Assembly: GCA_029204225.1 (NCBI GenBank)
Contig: CM055114.1
Span: forward strand, 13,826,144 to 13,890,143
Length of the DNA: 64,000 nucleotides
Source: Diphasiastrum complanatum
Lineage: Eukaryota; Streptophyta; Lycopodiopsida; Lycopodiales; Lycopodiaceae
Direction: 5' to 3'
Below, one piece after another: positions 36,255 through 48,338 of this stretch. Under the pieces are notes generated by a model that was not told where the DNA came from, did not search any database, and saw only the letters and a program-made list of their open reading frames with translations. A program made the translations under genes and the position numbers. The first letter of the stretch is position 1; every line of letters starts with the position of its first letter.

Positions 36255-38100
36255 TCCCTAGGCTAGCACGCTTGTGTGGCCTATAGAGTTCACAAACATT
36301 TTTTCATAGTCATAATAAGCCTATCTTCAAAGGGTAGCAAAGAGTCTTCTCGAATGGGCTCAATGGTAGTGGGATTTCCAACTATGTACAAAAAAAAGGC
36401 TTTGATCAATGTGTCAAGTTACCCTAAATTTTACAGGATACTATGTTTTTGAAAGGATTTTTTTGCATTCCTAGTGAATTTTGATGATTGAAGGGATTTC
36501 AATTATAAGGGTGATTTGTAACATTAGAAATTTTTGGGGTCCTTGTGAAAGATTATGCAAATTGAAGCTAGGTCATGTTCAGCTGGCCTCAAACCTAAGT
36601 CAAGTAAAGGCCTCAAGCTTCAAATCTAAGCCTCAATTTTATATTTAAATGTTCTCAAATGGGTATTCGAGCTTATGTAAGCAACTATGTACCACATATG
36701 TCAAAACATGTATTGTGCCAACCTTAGCATTCAAACATCTAATCCATTCTTGAACCTCAAATTACAATGGGAAACACAAGAAACCATGAAAACAAGACAA
36801 AAATCAAGAAACTAGATAAAAGTAAGAAAACTTCACCAAGTTAGGTAAAGTAAGCATTCATTATTCATGAATGGAGATAATTCAAAGGATAGGGCCTGTA
36901 GCTAGAGCATGATCATAGCTCTCATGTGATTTTAGGCACATGAACTACCATTCCATTCAAGAAAGCTCTCAAAGAGAAGCTTCAAGAACACAAGAGAACA
37001 CATAGAGCTCATTATTAGACAAATGAATAATAGCACAGATTTGATCCATGGGCTCATATTGGTCTTCACTTGTACATTGCATTTGTTGTTGCTCATCCAC
37101 GCTTATCGCTTTAGACTAGTCTTCAGTAACAAATGGGAGCTGATCCTGACCTTGAGAATCTCCATCATTGAACTCTAGTTCATCTTGACCATCGAATGGC
37201 TCAACTACATCACCAATCTTCAATGACTAGTTCGAGTTGATCTTCATTTTGTTGGTCGTCATTGAGTAGTTGTCAAATTGAGAATCGTCGTTGTAATCTC
37301 CATCATTACCTAAGTTGTCATTGATATTTTCATAGCAATGGTCAAGTTGAGAATTGTCGTTGTAGTCTTGATATTGATTGTCATCAGCGAAGTCGTCACC
37401 TTGGTCATAATCTTCATTGTAATCTTCACCTTACACCGTCCCAATATTCCTCCAAGTCATTGTCATCACATTATGATTGATTGTCATCCTCTTGTTCATA
37501 ATCCCAATCCATCAGAAATGACTATGAAGAGCTAAGTTTACATATGGGGAATTGTTCAATATGACAAAGTTCAAGGTCCTTAGAACTAATGACAAGGTGC
37601 GTGTGTTTTAAATGAAAGCAACTATACATAAATTTTTGCAAAGGCTGATTTTTGAATATGGATAAGACTCTCACAATGTTAATCCAGGTGACCTAATGAA
37701 TTTTGCTTTGTAGTGCTTGGGGTCACAAACTAAAAAGATATGAAAATTCAAAGAAAATAGAATATAAAATGTAAAAAAAGGGGGTAAAAATTTTTAAATG
37801 GGAGTAATGATTACAGAAATACAAATGTTTGTATAGGCTCAATAAACTGAACACTTTTGCTTTTGACTACATTGAAATCCGACTTGAAACGGAGAAGTTA
37901 TAGACATAAGAAAAAAGGGACAGTAAAATGTCATGAACTAGTTCAAAAAGGGGCCTTTTAAGAAAAATCGGTTTTCTTGGAACATTGGACCATATGAAAA
38001 TGAAAACCATAAAAAATCTTTAAAATAACGGCAAATTAGTTTTCTTCGATTGCTTGGACGAATCGTTGTAGTGCTTGTGAAGAAAAAAGAGACTACAAAA
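36255..38100. other. Unassigned sequence including an acidic pseudo-coding stretch
   Basis: On the reverse strand about 37030-37520 reads as Asp/Asn/Gln/Tyr-rich sequence (DDNQYQDYNDNSQLD), like the acidic tail of some plant transposases, with stops. The remainder shows nothing recognisable. Confidence 0.3.
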
Positions 38101-40124
38101 GAAATATGAAAAACCTTAAAATATTTTTTTGGCGAGCGTTGGATGGGAGAGATGGGAAAACAAATCTATATATACTAAAAAAAAATTGGGTTTCGGGCAT
38201 CTCACGTTGCCCGTCACACTGCCCGAGACCCTCCCTTTTTTATGAAATTTTTTTTGAATGGCTCTGGGCGGGCGGACGACCCTTCTCTCTCTCAGTCGTC
38301 ATTGTTGATCAGACTCGATGTGAGCTTTCTCGTAAATAGCCCGCTATCGCGACTTTTTCTTCAAATCCAGGATCATAGATAGAGCTCTCCACAACAATTA
38401 GCAAAGCATTTCTTTGCCATCTCTCATTGATTGCTCCGCAATAAATAGATTTACATCAAACAACTGAATCTGCTTATGTACATACAACATGAGTAATAAT
38501 GATAATGCTTCTTGGTTTCCAAGAGGAGGCTCGAACCTGAGATCAAAGAAATTTTGGATGTCAAGCTAACCAATAATAATGATAATGGGCTGATGGTGAG
38601 GCAAACGTATTGACCCTTCGAAAGAGCAACCATTGTGCATAGTGAAGTAGATACTATATTTTCCTGTGGAGATTTGCGCGCTTCGTTTTTTCTGTCAGAT
38701 TGATGTGGTCAGAGGAGCAGATAATGGTGGATTGATTGGTATTTTCTCAAGGAATCCGAGTAGTGTAAAAATTTTTGAGGGAAGCAGCAATCGGAGCAGT
38801 TTTGCAAAGATGTCAGGTCGCGGATGTCCTTATTTTGATCCAGAGAGTACGATACACTGTTTACAAGGTTGAATCCTCCAAGGTTAGTGCACTCAGATCG
38901 CTACCAACTTTCCTTTGTTTTGCATCAATGATGAAGGTTGTTTAGCTTTTGGATGTTGTTTGAAAAATCTTAGGCATGCAATATGTTGTTTATGGCTTTG
39001 TGCAATGTCGTGTTTGAAATTTTTTTTGAAAAATTCCGACCGCCTGCCCGCCCACTTGGGCGGGCAAACATACTATGCTTTCATCGCCCAAGTGGATGGG
39101 CAAACGTACTACGCTTTCATCGCCATTGTCAGGCCGATCCCGATCCATGGCCCATGGAGGATTTTGTCTATGAACGACTAAGTGCAAGCTCTGATTTCAG
39201 GTTCTTCAACTGAATTTCATGCAATTTGTTTAGGAATTTTTGACAAATGTCAGTCAACGCACTTGCTAAGCATAACTTGTGAGTAGGACTTCTTGTTGGA
39301 GTTATTTTCCTCTGCAGAGTTGTGTGTGATGGTTGATCGATCCATTATTATTTTACAATCCGAGATGGCAAACGTGGCGCTGTCGGACTCCTAGATGGTT
39401 GATTCGAGGAAGCCATGCATCTGGCAGACGATGTGGTTGGCCGCATCAGCGAGTGCAATGCAATGATGGCATCCAAGGCAGTTCCGTCCAGAACTGTGTC
39501 AGTAGCACGCCGTAAGGTTTAGCTATTGTCATTTTCTGTTTTGGCGAAGCGGTTTTCACTCTCAAATTCAATATTTGTCTACATGGTAGTAGTGAGAAGG
39601 ACTTCACATCAAAGCGCAGGACCCCCTCCCCTCCCCTCATGCTTTCTTCGCCCCCTCCTCCCACTCTATTCAAAAATGTTTGCTCGCCCACTAGGTATTC
39701 AAAAATGTTTGCTCGCCCACTGGGCAAGCAAACATCGCTATTTTATTGTAAAATTTTAAGGAAATCAGCATCGATGCAGTTTGCTCTCGCTTTGTTGCGC
39801 TTCTTGTTGGAGAGAGGGAGAGTTGAACGAGAGTTGAGGAAGGTGTCGTATTTTTAGAAACAAAAAAATAGCTTAGAGGGGTCGAACACGAACGAGAAAC
39901 GAAACATGAACGAGAAACGAACTCGAACAAGAAACGAATTCGAACAGAAATTGTTCGTGCGCAGTGGAATGAGCTATGCGGCGACTCTATCTGTAAGTAT
40001 GACTACGCCTATCAGAACGAACAGAACGTTAGTGATGGAAATCACGGTCATTCTTGATTATGTAGCCAAACATTAATAAATGAAGTGCCATAAGAATAAT
40101 TTGTCACGAATAGCAAGACAAACA
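38101..40124. repeat. Unassigned sequence with short tandem and palindromic repeats
   Basis: A ~38-bp tandem pair containing GGGCAAAC(A/G)TACTA(T/C)GCTTTCATCGCC lies at 39054-39127. A ~29-bp tandem pair with ATTCAAAAATGTTTGCTCGC lies at about 39669-39722. Several GCCCACTTGGGC-type palindromes are nearby. Variants of AACGAGAAACGAA repeat at 39890-39945. A frame at 38666-38872 (GADNGGLIGIFSRNPSSVKI) might be a gene scrap. No gene is recognised. Confidence 0.45.
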
Positions 40125-40157
40125 TTAAAGAAAATATGGGCCCAAAGAGGGCCTTAT
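40125..40157 (+). repeat. Left terminal inverted repeat of copy B
   Basis: Matches the reverse complement of 50146-50177 at about 25 of 31 positions without gaps. Confidence 0.8.
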
Positions 40158-40491
40158 AAAAAATGCCATGTAGGAGAGAGAAAAATAACTATAAAGTAAT
40201 TATAATACTATTTTGTAAATTCTTTACGCATCTGCTCGCATATTTTCCATGTAAATTAATGCACCTTAGTTTAGTCACATCAAACTTCACTGGTGTTTAA
40301 CCACAGTTAAAATATAAGTTTTCAAAATGCTAAAATATTCTCTTCCAATAGTTTGGGAACATTCAAAAATTTGAATTAGGAGTGACATTTCTAAAAAAAG
40401 CCTACGCCATCTCTATTTCCAACAGAGTCGTTAGCGCCATTTCCAGCTTTGTTATTGTCATCGTGTTGTTTGTTACTATACTAATGTACTG

Positions 40492-42939
40492 ATGACAAAG
40501 CTTTATCATCTTCATGTGGATCTGTCACAAGAATATGCTCTGCTCAAGACGAGAAATTCAAAGCAACCCAAATTGTCAACTTCTGATATGGTCCGATACA
40601 GGGGGGGAAAGTTAAAACATGTAGATTTATGGTCATCAGGAACATTGTATCCTATTGATCCATGTTCATTGCAGCACCCAGATTTTCATTCAGTGAGTCA
40701 GTTAATAATCTATGTGTCATGGTAAAAATGGCCTTTTGGGTTACTGTGAAAATTTGATGCTCTATGAGAATGCACATTCAATACAAAGAATAATTTCTTT
40801 GAAAGAGGAATCAAGGAAAATATCAAAGGAGTGTGAAGAAAAATCTACAAAGATGAAAATTTGTTTGGATGAAAATGAGATGTTCAAGAAGGAGATCCAA
40901 AGGTTGAAATCTTCTTTGCATCATTATACAACTAGTAATGATGAGATAAAAATTGCATTTCAATCCATTCGTATCTCATATTTGTCTCTTGTTAAAGATA
41001 TGGATGTGCTCAACAAATTGGTCCGAAGCAACAAGAGGAAAAGATTGGTAAACAAGGATATATGCGATCTATCATCCAGAGAAGGTCATAGAAAAAGACG
41101 AATCCATGCATTCAAGTAAGTTATAGCTTATTTGGTACTGAAAATTGTTTGAATTTTTTGATTTATTCATAATCACTAATTTTGTTATTTATTCATTTCA
41201 ACTTTCTATTGATTTTCTTATTATATACTGCTGTGAATACTATGAGTGTCCTAATTTCTATTGACATTTTCATGAACATTATGTTTGCAATGCAGATCAA
41301 CATTGGTTGTTGAAAACCATTTGGCCGATGAGATTTCAATTGGAACACTAGGCTCTATCTTGACTTCTAAATCTATGAAATCAATGTTAAATAATAACAA
41401 AATGAAAAAGATTAAGGCTTCAGTTACTGATAGCATTATGGATGAAGTTGGAAAAATATTAGACACTACATTGCTTCAGGGGGCATGTGACTTTTCTAGC
41501 ATAAGTAGGGAAGCATATGCAACAATGTTAAAGATGATAAATGAGGCATTTGCACAGGTGAATATTAAAAAGTTTTCAATCCCACAGCCATTTCATCTTT
41601 AAAAAAAAGAGACATGTTAAACCATGTTATGCAGACAATAGTTGGTAATCCACCTCATATCAATGAAGTGTATTGCTCGAAAGGAGAAAGTCTAGCATAT
41701 AACAATTCCAACAATTTATTTTTTGACATTAATCAGTTATTAACATTCATCATAAATTTTTACGATATTACAAATGAGAATGTCAATAACAAGTTGATAG
41801 TTGTTCTCAAGTTAGATGAGTCTGAAATTATAAAAGGTCAAAAAATGGAAAGAGTCAGTCTCACGATCATAAATGGAGCACTTTCAAATTCAGAAGACTC
41901 AGAAGGTCTCAATTTCAGTGTTCAATCAGAAAATGATATTTGGTGGTTGTAAATCCTAAACCCTAAACCCTTGTTTGTACTACATGAAAACAGCAAAAGA
42001 CATGACAAGGAGTACAAAAATATCAAGAGATCGAGAAGATCCTAATTGGAAATCTGTACTACCGATTTTTTTACGAAATGTTCATATCTGTACATTGCAT
42101 GCGGAGGTGCATATTATAGAAAAAATAATATATCTTCACATCTTGTTTGCATGGAATTTCGAACCAGAGGCCTCTGCAAAGGAAGCTATTTCCATATTAG
42201 AGGGTGTGTTGTCCAAAGCAGGTTTACATAAGGGCCACATTAAAATAAAAAAAGATGACAAGTTATTAGGTAAAACAGGAAATATTTCATGCAAGCCGAG
42301 CATTGCAAGATCTAAAGCTCGAAGATTTTTATCAAATTATTCTAGCAAACAATTTAAGGTTCAATACACGGTTTGGAAATAAAATTATTGCAATAACTCA
42401 AGATTTAGGAGAAGAAGGTTCTACTCGTATATACAAAGTAGAAGTTTGGAAAAAGTTAGACAACATGGTGAAGTATTTGAAAAAAGATAAATTTTCAAAT
42501 ATAGAAAACAATCAATGAATTTGTGGATGCAGTTCAAAGTGCATGGGGTGTTGATCATATAACACATTGTATGGTAAGATTTTGATTTTACACTACGATA
42601 GACAAATATGTGCAATTAAACTAGATACTTTTGGTATATTGATTTAGATTATGTTTTTATGACATGTAGCACATATTACGACATCATTCGACATTCTTTG
42701 GAAGAAATAGTAGAAGTCTTAACATATGGTCATCGCAAGGAATGAAAAAATCTCATTGGCAAGCAAGAGCGGCATTTCATAAAAGTACACAACATGGCGG
42801 GACTAGCACAAAAAATAGCTATATACTGCAACTTTTCCAATGGTTTTATAGAAGAATCCAAATTCGTCATAATACAAAATCGACGGATTATAAAAAAATT
42901 AAAAAAACATGCAAATTTATACAAGCCAGTAGGCTATAG
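40492..42939 (+). pseudogene. Transposon gene 1, transposase-like (copy B)
   Basis: The ATG lies 367 bp from the left terminus. Exons are 40492-41115, 41296-42573 and 42670-42939. The N-terminal region has DMVRYR and YPIDPCSLQHPDF. A coiled coil follows (residues about 100-160, KEESRKISKECEEKSTKMK then FKKEIQRLKSS) with a basic patch SNKRKR. Further on, NKLIVVLKLDESEI has a buried-strand-plus-Asp look that would suit a first catalytic Asp. The GDLK block is lost: a deletion joins 41952 to 41975, which copy A partly fills. The C-terminus has the SHWQAR...TQHGG block. Lesions are a frameshift near 40712, an A-run frameshift at 41601-41608, the deletion, and a stop near 42382. Transposase function is inferred. 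Confidence 0.65.
41116..41295 (+). other. Intron 1 of gene 1 (copy B)
   Basis: GTAAGT after GCATTCAA and acceptor TTTGCAATGCAG. Splicing restores the frame AFKSTLVVENHLADE. Confidence 0.75.
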
Positions 42940-42996
42940 ACACAATAAAATTTTGTATATTAAATAAAAATATTTACAAAGTACAATTCAGCAGTA

Positions 42997-44470
42997 TTAA
43001 TCTTTTTCCGATATTTTTTTCAATGAAAGTTGCAACTTAGAATCATGCAACAATTTTCTTCTTTCGTATGGATCCAATAGCTCATAGTTTTCATGTTTAC
43101 TCAGATCAACGTAAGCAGCATACACTGCAAAATGAGATGATTTGAGCATGGAATTCACTGGTCTATATCCTAAATTTTAATCGCAATAGTTTTCTCTACA
43201 AAAATTATTTTATGCACGTTATTAAAATTATTTTTTTCAAGAAAATGAGACAGTGCCTTGATTGTCATAATCATAGTTTCACCATGTTGATGAAACTTTG
43301 AACGAGCAACACTTATCTCATTATTCTTGAAGGACTTTAGATAGTGCCCGAGTGCACGATCTTTTGAAAAATTCTCCAGCAGAAGATCTCTGCTCTCCTC
43401 GACGAATTGCGAAATCATCAAGGAAAATTGTTTCCTGAAATGATAAAAAAAATAAAGTAAGCTCCATTATATAATCTAACATAACAAATCTACTAGTACT
43501 TGATAAGAGACAAAAACTTACGCATTCGGCTTTGTCTTTTATGATTATTATCTCTCCATCAATATTATGTCCACCTTTCGATGTCAATATTGTTGGTGAA
43601 TAGACAGCTGGCTGTGGAAAACCAAGTTGACTTTGGATTCTAAGAAACTCCTCCTCAGAAGGTAAATCATCTTCTTTGTTGTGCATTTCCTCCACAGCCA
43701 TTTTCAAGCAATCTTTCCCTGAATAAAACTTATCATTATGTACATCTTCAACACCAGAGAGAAGATCATCAGCATCAAAATCAATTATATCCAAAAATTC
43801 ATCAAGCTCTTTGCTCAAAATGCAAAGAGTCTCAACTTCAGTGAAGTCAAAAAGATCCGATATATCCGATATTGTCAAAAAAAAATTATTATCTATAATA
43901 TAAGTAGGCAAAGTGATCAAAGATTTATCAGAAGGAAAAAGAGTAGTGGGTGTTCTAGGGCCTATAAAAATAGCCCTATTTCGAATATGATCAAAATCAA
44001 AACAATCATCTAAATGAACACTCGTGTCAATAAAAAGGGTATCTATATCTACAATTTTTGACTTTGCAGACTTTGTACCACTAGAAGAAGTTGCTTCAGA
44101 AGTAGAGGGCACAGAGTTTGAATCGTCAGAAATATTTAACAAAAAGAAAGAAACAAAAGCAGACTGAAAATCAACAAATCTACAATTTTTTATTGTGAAT
44201 TGGGCACTCATCTACATACATGAAATCATTATGTAACTTGGTAAACATTCTGTCAAGCTTAGCTTTGTAATATGCTTGTCAAGTGCCACAAGGTCCTAAT
44301 AATAAATCATGTCTTTATTCTGAGACCTGAATAACGGAGTACTGAGCAGAGACTTAAATCTGAGATATATCTTAGAAAATGCCTCCACACCAGAGCCCTC
44401 GGTTATAGAAGGTAGAATAAAAAGAAAAGGAGAAAAAAGAGATTTGAAATAGTCCAACCTATCAGTAATA
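42997..44470 (-). pseudogene. Transposon gene 2, unknown acidic protein (copy B)
   Basis: Reverse strand. The N-terminal part (44470-44215, partly out of frame) matches copy A's SLFSPFLFILPSITEG. A long open part from 44211 is Ser-rich, then strongly acidic (DEFLDIIDFDADDLLSG, DLPSEEEFLRIQSQLG). A splice donor GTAAGT near 43521 and an acceptor TATCATTTCAG near 43440 lead to a second exon with FVEESRDLLLENFSKDR and GHYLKSF. After a one-base slip near 43178 comes a C-terminal frame VYAAYVDLSKHENYELLDPY that stops at 42997. I know of no match. Its 3' end faces gene 1 and its 5' end faces gene 3. Alternatives for the second-exon frame exist, so the model is tentative. Confidence 0.5.
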
Positions 44471-44489
44471 CCAAATTCATTAAAAAAAC

Positions 44490-46030
44490 AAACAAACTGG
44501 ATTCAAAATTAGACATTTTAAATAAAAATAATAGAACTGAAGTTTCAAAAATCGCTCTCAGGTGCAAACCCCAGGTCAGACAAGCACATCAAGGCAGCGT
44601 GCGCTCGAGAAAGATATTGGAAGCTGGAGTATCGATCCGAGCGCAAGAACAACGAACAGGAAAGAAAAGAGATACGAAACGCGCTTGAATGCGATACCGA
44701 AGGATGCAGTATCAAATCCAGACGCATAATAGTCAATGACACGTAATGAGAGAAAGCGGCACGCTTAAAATCGATATCCGACAAAGCAATCGTAAATTTG
44801 CATGAAAATCCGAACCGAAAAAGACTTATTTATATCAAAAAATTTGCACGTGTGGAGGAGTGACGAAGGAACACGTGTCGCCGTGTGATTGGCCAAAATA
44901 AATGCGTCGTACCTTGAATGATTGATCTGACATCTGTCACGTGCAAGAATGACACGTGTCGATAAGGGATTCACGCACGTGTCTCAGCCCACGTGTCCTC
45001 ATAATTGGGTCATCATTATCAGTACAAAATTTCCACGTAGTCTAGTCATCTGACGACACGTGTCTAGGTCACCTTTTCACACGTGCGAAAATTTGCAAAA
45101 ATTCATTAAAAAAAGAAAGCAAACTGGATTCAGAATTAGACATTTTAAACAAAAATAACGGAACTGAAGTTCCAGATATCGCTCTCAAGCGCAAACCCCG
45201 GGTCCGACAAGCACGTCAAATCAACGTGCGCTCGAGAAAGATATTCGAAGTTGGAGTATTGGATCCGAGTGCAAGGAAAAGGAGCAGAAAAGAAAAGATT
45301 TGTGAGATGCGCTCGAATGCGATATCGGACGATGCAGTATCGGATCCAAGCGCATATTAGCCAACGAGATGTAATGAGAGCAAGCGGCGCATTTGAAATC
45401 GATATCTGGCAAAACAATCGTGAATTTGTGTGAAAATCCGAGTCCAAAACGACATATTTATAAAAAAAGATCCCACGTGTAGAGGACTGGTGAAGGAACA
45501 CGTGTCGACTTGTGATTAGCCAAATTAAATGCGTCGTACCTAGTATGATTGATCTGACATTTGTCACGTGCGAGAATGACACGCGTCGATTAGGGATTCG
45601 CACACGTGTTTCAGCCCATGTGGCCTCATAATTGGCTCATCATTGTCAGTACGGACATTCCACGTGGTCTAATCATCTGATGACACGTGTCTCGGCCGTC
45701 TTTTCACACGTGCAAAACTTTCATATATATAAGTCCTCGAAATTTTCATTTTTTTGCAAAATTTTCGATTTTAGCTCCCGATATCGCTCTCAAGCGTCCT
45801 CTTTCATCTTTCGAGCTTCTGCCCTCTCATAGTGCACTCGAGTCCGATACCGCCTACTGTGCAATATCGCTTTCGAGCGCGCATCTCTTTTCTGCAAATA
45901 ATCTCTATAGGTCTTGCGCTCGAAACCGATATTCAGTGCTGGTATCAATCTCAAGCGCCCTTTCATCGAAATTTTTTTTGTTTTGATCCACTTTTGTTTT
46001 GTTCAAACTTCTTTTTGTTAATTTTTTTCT
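44490..46030. promoter_or_regulatory. Divergent promoter with duplicated ~626-bp G-box unit (copy B)
   Basis: Two tandem units start with GGATTCA(A/G)AATTAGAC at about 44499 and 45126. About 15 CACGTG palindromes are visible (for example near 44846, 44873, 44939, 44953, 44975, 44991, 45057, 45080, 45475, 45500, 45564, 45604, 45661, 45684, 45708). ATATCGCTCTCAAGCGC-type motifs occur near 45177, 45311, 45779, 45862 and 45912. TATATATAAG at 45724-45733 precedes gene 3. G-boxes are bound by plant bZIP and bHLH factors; whether host factors or element proteins bind here is unknown. Confidence 0.72.
45724..45733 (+). promoter_or_regulatory. TATA box upstream of gene 3 (copy B)
   Basis: TATATATAAG, identical to 7384-7393 in copy A. 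Confidence 0.6.
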
Positions 46031-46037
46031 TCCGAGA

Positions 46038-48142
46038 ATGATGGCCAGGACCAAATCCACCGCCCGTGCCATCACCACTGTACAACCATCCCGTTCTCGT
46101 GTTCCCCCTGGTACTAGCCGTAGGCATGGCAGGAAGCAGGTCTGGCTGAGAGAGAGATCAGAAAACTCCAGAGATCAACTAAATTTTTTATCCCTAGAGC
46201 TCCTTTCAGCCGATATGTACGGAATGTCACTCTGTCACTTGGGTTGGATGTTCGGTTTGTCGTGACAACCATGCAGGCCTTGCAAGGTGATGCAGAAGAT
46301 TTTCTGTCCCAATTTTTTGAGGATACTTGTCTTTTGGCAGTGCATGGTAAGCGTGTCACCATCATGCCAAAGGATTTCGTCATTCTCAAAAGGCTTCGGG
46401 ACAGATATTCTGGTCTGCATGTTGATAATGCCAGCACCTCCAGAGACCTGCCTCTAGATAGAACCGACATACCTACTACCTCTAGGAGGAAGAGAAAGCA
46501 AGCTGTCTCCAAGAAGGTTGGATCTCAAAGGCCACCTGTTTCCCTTCCTCCTAGACGTATCCCGGCCAAGGGATCCCGTGTGTTTCTGAGCTCTGAGTCA
46601 GATGCTGGAGAATCTAACTCAGATCGAGAATCTTCACCCAGTCCTCCTCCTGTTATTCGTCTAGCTCCTCTACAGGTTTCATCACCAAAAGTGTTGATTA
46701 CCCAAGAGGAGCTAGACAGAATATCAGAGAAATCTGTAAATATTCTTTTCACTTCTGTTTATGCTCCTGTACATAATGTTTTTGTGAGAATTCCATACGA
46801 TCCAGCCCAGGTTTTTCTGGCCATTATAATCAATACGAGGCCTACCTAACTAGCAAAATTGATCTTCTCGGCAACTTTTTTGATTTTTTTCTTCCAGATA
46901 CACGTAGAAGCTTTAGATTAGGTCCCAAATTTTGTGCCGAGCTAAAAGATAAGACCTCAGAAATTTTAGATGCAATAGTAGAGGCTGGAGTTTCTTTTTT
47001 GCAGAATAGTATTAGTTTCGATTCCCATGGTACAGTTTTTGTAGTTAGTCCATTTTTCGTAGGAGCGGTAATGGCGAAAGAAGCCAATTTTGAGAAGGCT
47101 ATCTATTTTATCGAGTGCAGTCCTTTGGCGAAATTTTATTTGATTCCATATGAAAATAAGTAAGGATTGCTCTTTTCTTTTTGTTGCTTTAATTTGGATT
47201 GTTGCATGTCTCATTGCTTTAATAAAAACGAATTTTTTTCATAAATATGAAATTAACGATATTTGTATCTTGGTTGTTGCAGTCGGCATTGGAGCCTAAA
47301 CATTCTTTTTGTAAAGATAAATAAGGAGGGAATATCAAATTTTCTATGTGTAAAATTAAACTCAGCTGCAAATACACATAGAGAATTTGATTCTCTACTT
47401 CATGATGTCGTTCAGGAAATACCGACAACGGCAACTTCAATTGAAAATATAACCATTAAATCTCTCAAGGTATATTCAATTTATCTCTGATATGCATGTA
47501 TTCTATTTTTTATTCAAATGTATCGTCATAGCATAAATAAAATTTCTATCATAATATTACTAATTTTCGTTCTATATATGTAGTGTGTACAGCAAAATGA
47601 CACTTTTAGTTGTACATGGTTCGTCATATATAATACAAAGCTATTTTTTTAATGGTATAATTTACAAACAGATGTAGATATTGAAAAGATAATATTCTAT
47701 TCATTTGTAGTTCATTTTATTCTGATTCATATTTTATTACTATCATTGTTTTTAATTTGCTGATTCTCGTGTTTTGTGAGGACAATTCACTCTTGAGCCG
47801 TATACTCCTGATGATGTATATAGATTTCGGCAAGAGTTGATCAGAACATTTGCCCAGTACGATGTAAGCATTGCACCTGCAATCGAGGGCCCTCAAAAGG
47901 AAGTTGTTCCTGCCTTAACAGCCTTTCAGGTTGTTCAGGATGCAGATCTTATTTTATATGATCAAAAAAGAATAAAAGTCCTTCCTAATACAGAGGAAGA
48001 CAATTTTGTATCAGATATTCCTCTTGCCTGAAAAGTTATTGAGGCCCTTCCCGAAACAGAGGAGGGCGAGATTATAGAAGGAGCTATTGCTTTATCAGTT
48101 CCTAATATTGATATAGAAAATATAGAAAAATTGATTGAATAG
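46038..48142 (+). pseudogene. Transposon gene 3: histone H3-like / ULP1-like protease fusion (copy B)
   Basis: The start MMARTKSTAR closely follows the H3 tail (ARTK retained, with Ala where H3 has Lys9). After a 2-base insertion at about 46155 the H3 fold continues: PFSRYVRNV, LDVRF, TTMQALQGDAEDFLSQFFED, AVHGKRVTIMPKDF. Loop 1 has ordinary H3 length, so it is not a typical CENP-A. The linker carries TSRRKRKQAVSKK and an acidic Ser run. Exons 2-4 (47283-47469, 47584-about 47688, about 47781-48142) encode the protease-like part: RHWSLNILFV with His at 47287-47289, an Asn where ULP1 proteases have the catalytic Asp (KLNSA), and QQNDTFSCTWF with Cys at 47611-47613. Stops in exons 3 and 4 (LFF-stop; 48029) and a stop near 46847 break it. 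Confidence 0.82.
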
Positions 48143-48338
48143 AGATCTATTTGTAAATAGAGAGACATAAAAAAAAAAAAGATACAATCATTTTACTTGT
48201 AAACAATCCGTTTATGGGTTTTTTTTATTGATATCACAATAGATTCTTACAATCAGCTTGTGTCCATAGTCTAATAATGGAATGCAATTTTTCTATAATG
48301 ATAAAAAGACATTGGCATGTATTTGCTGATAGTGAATC

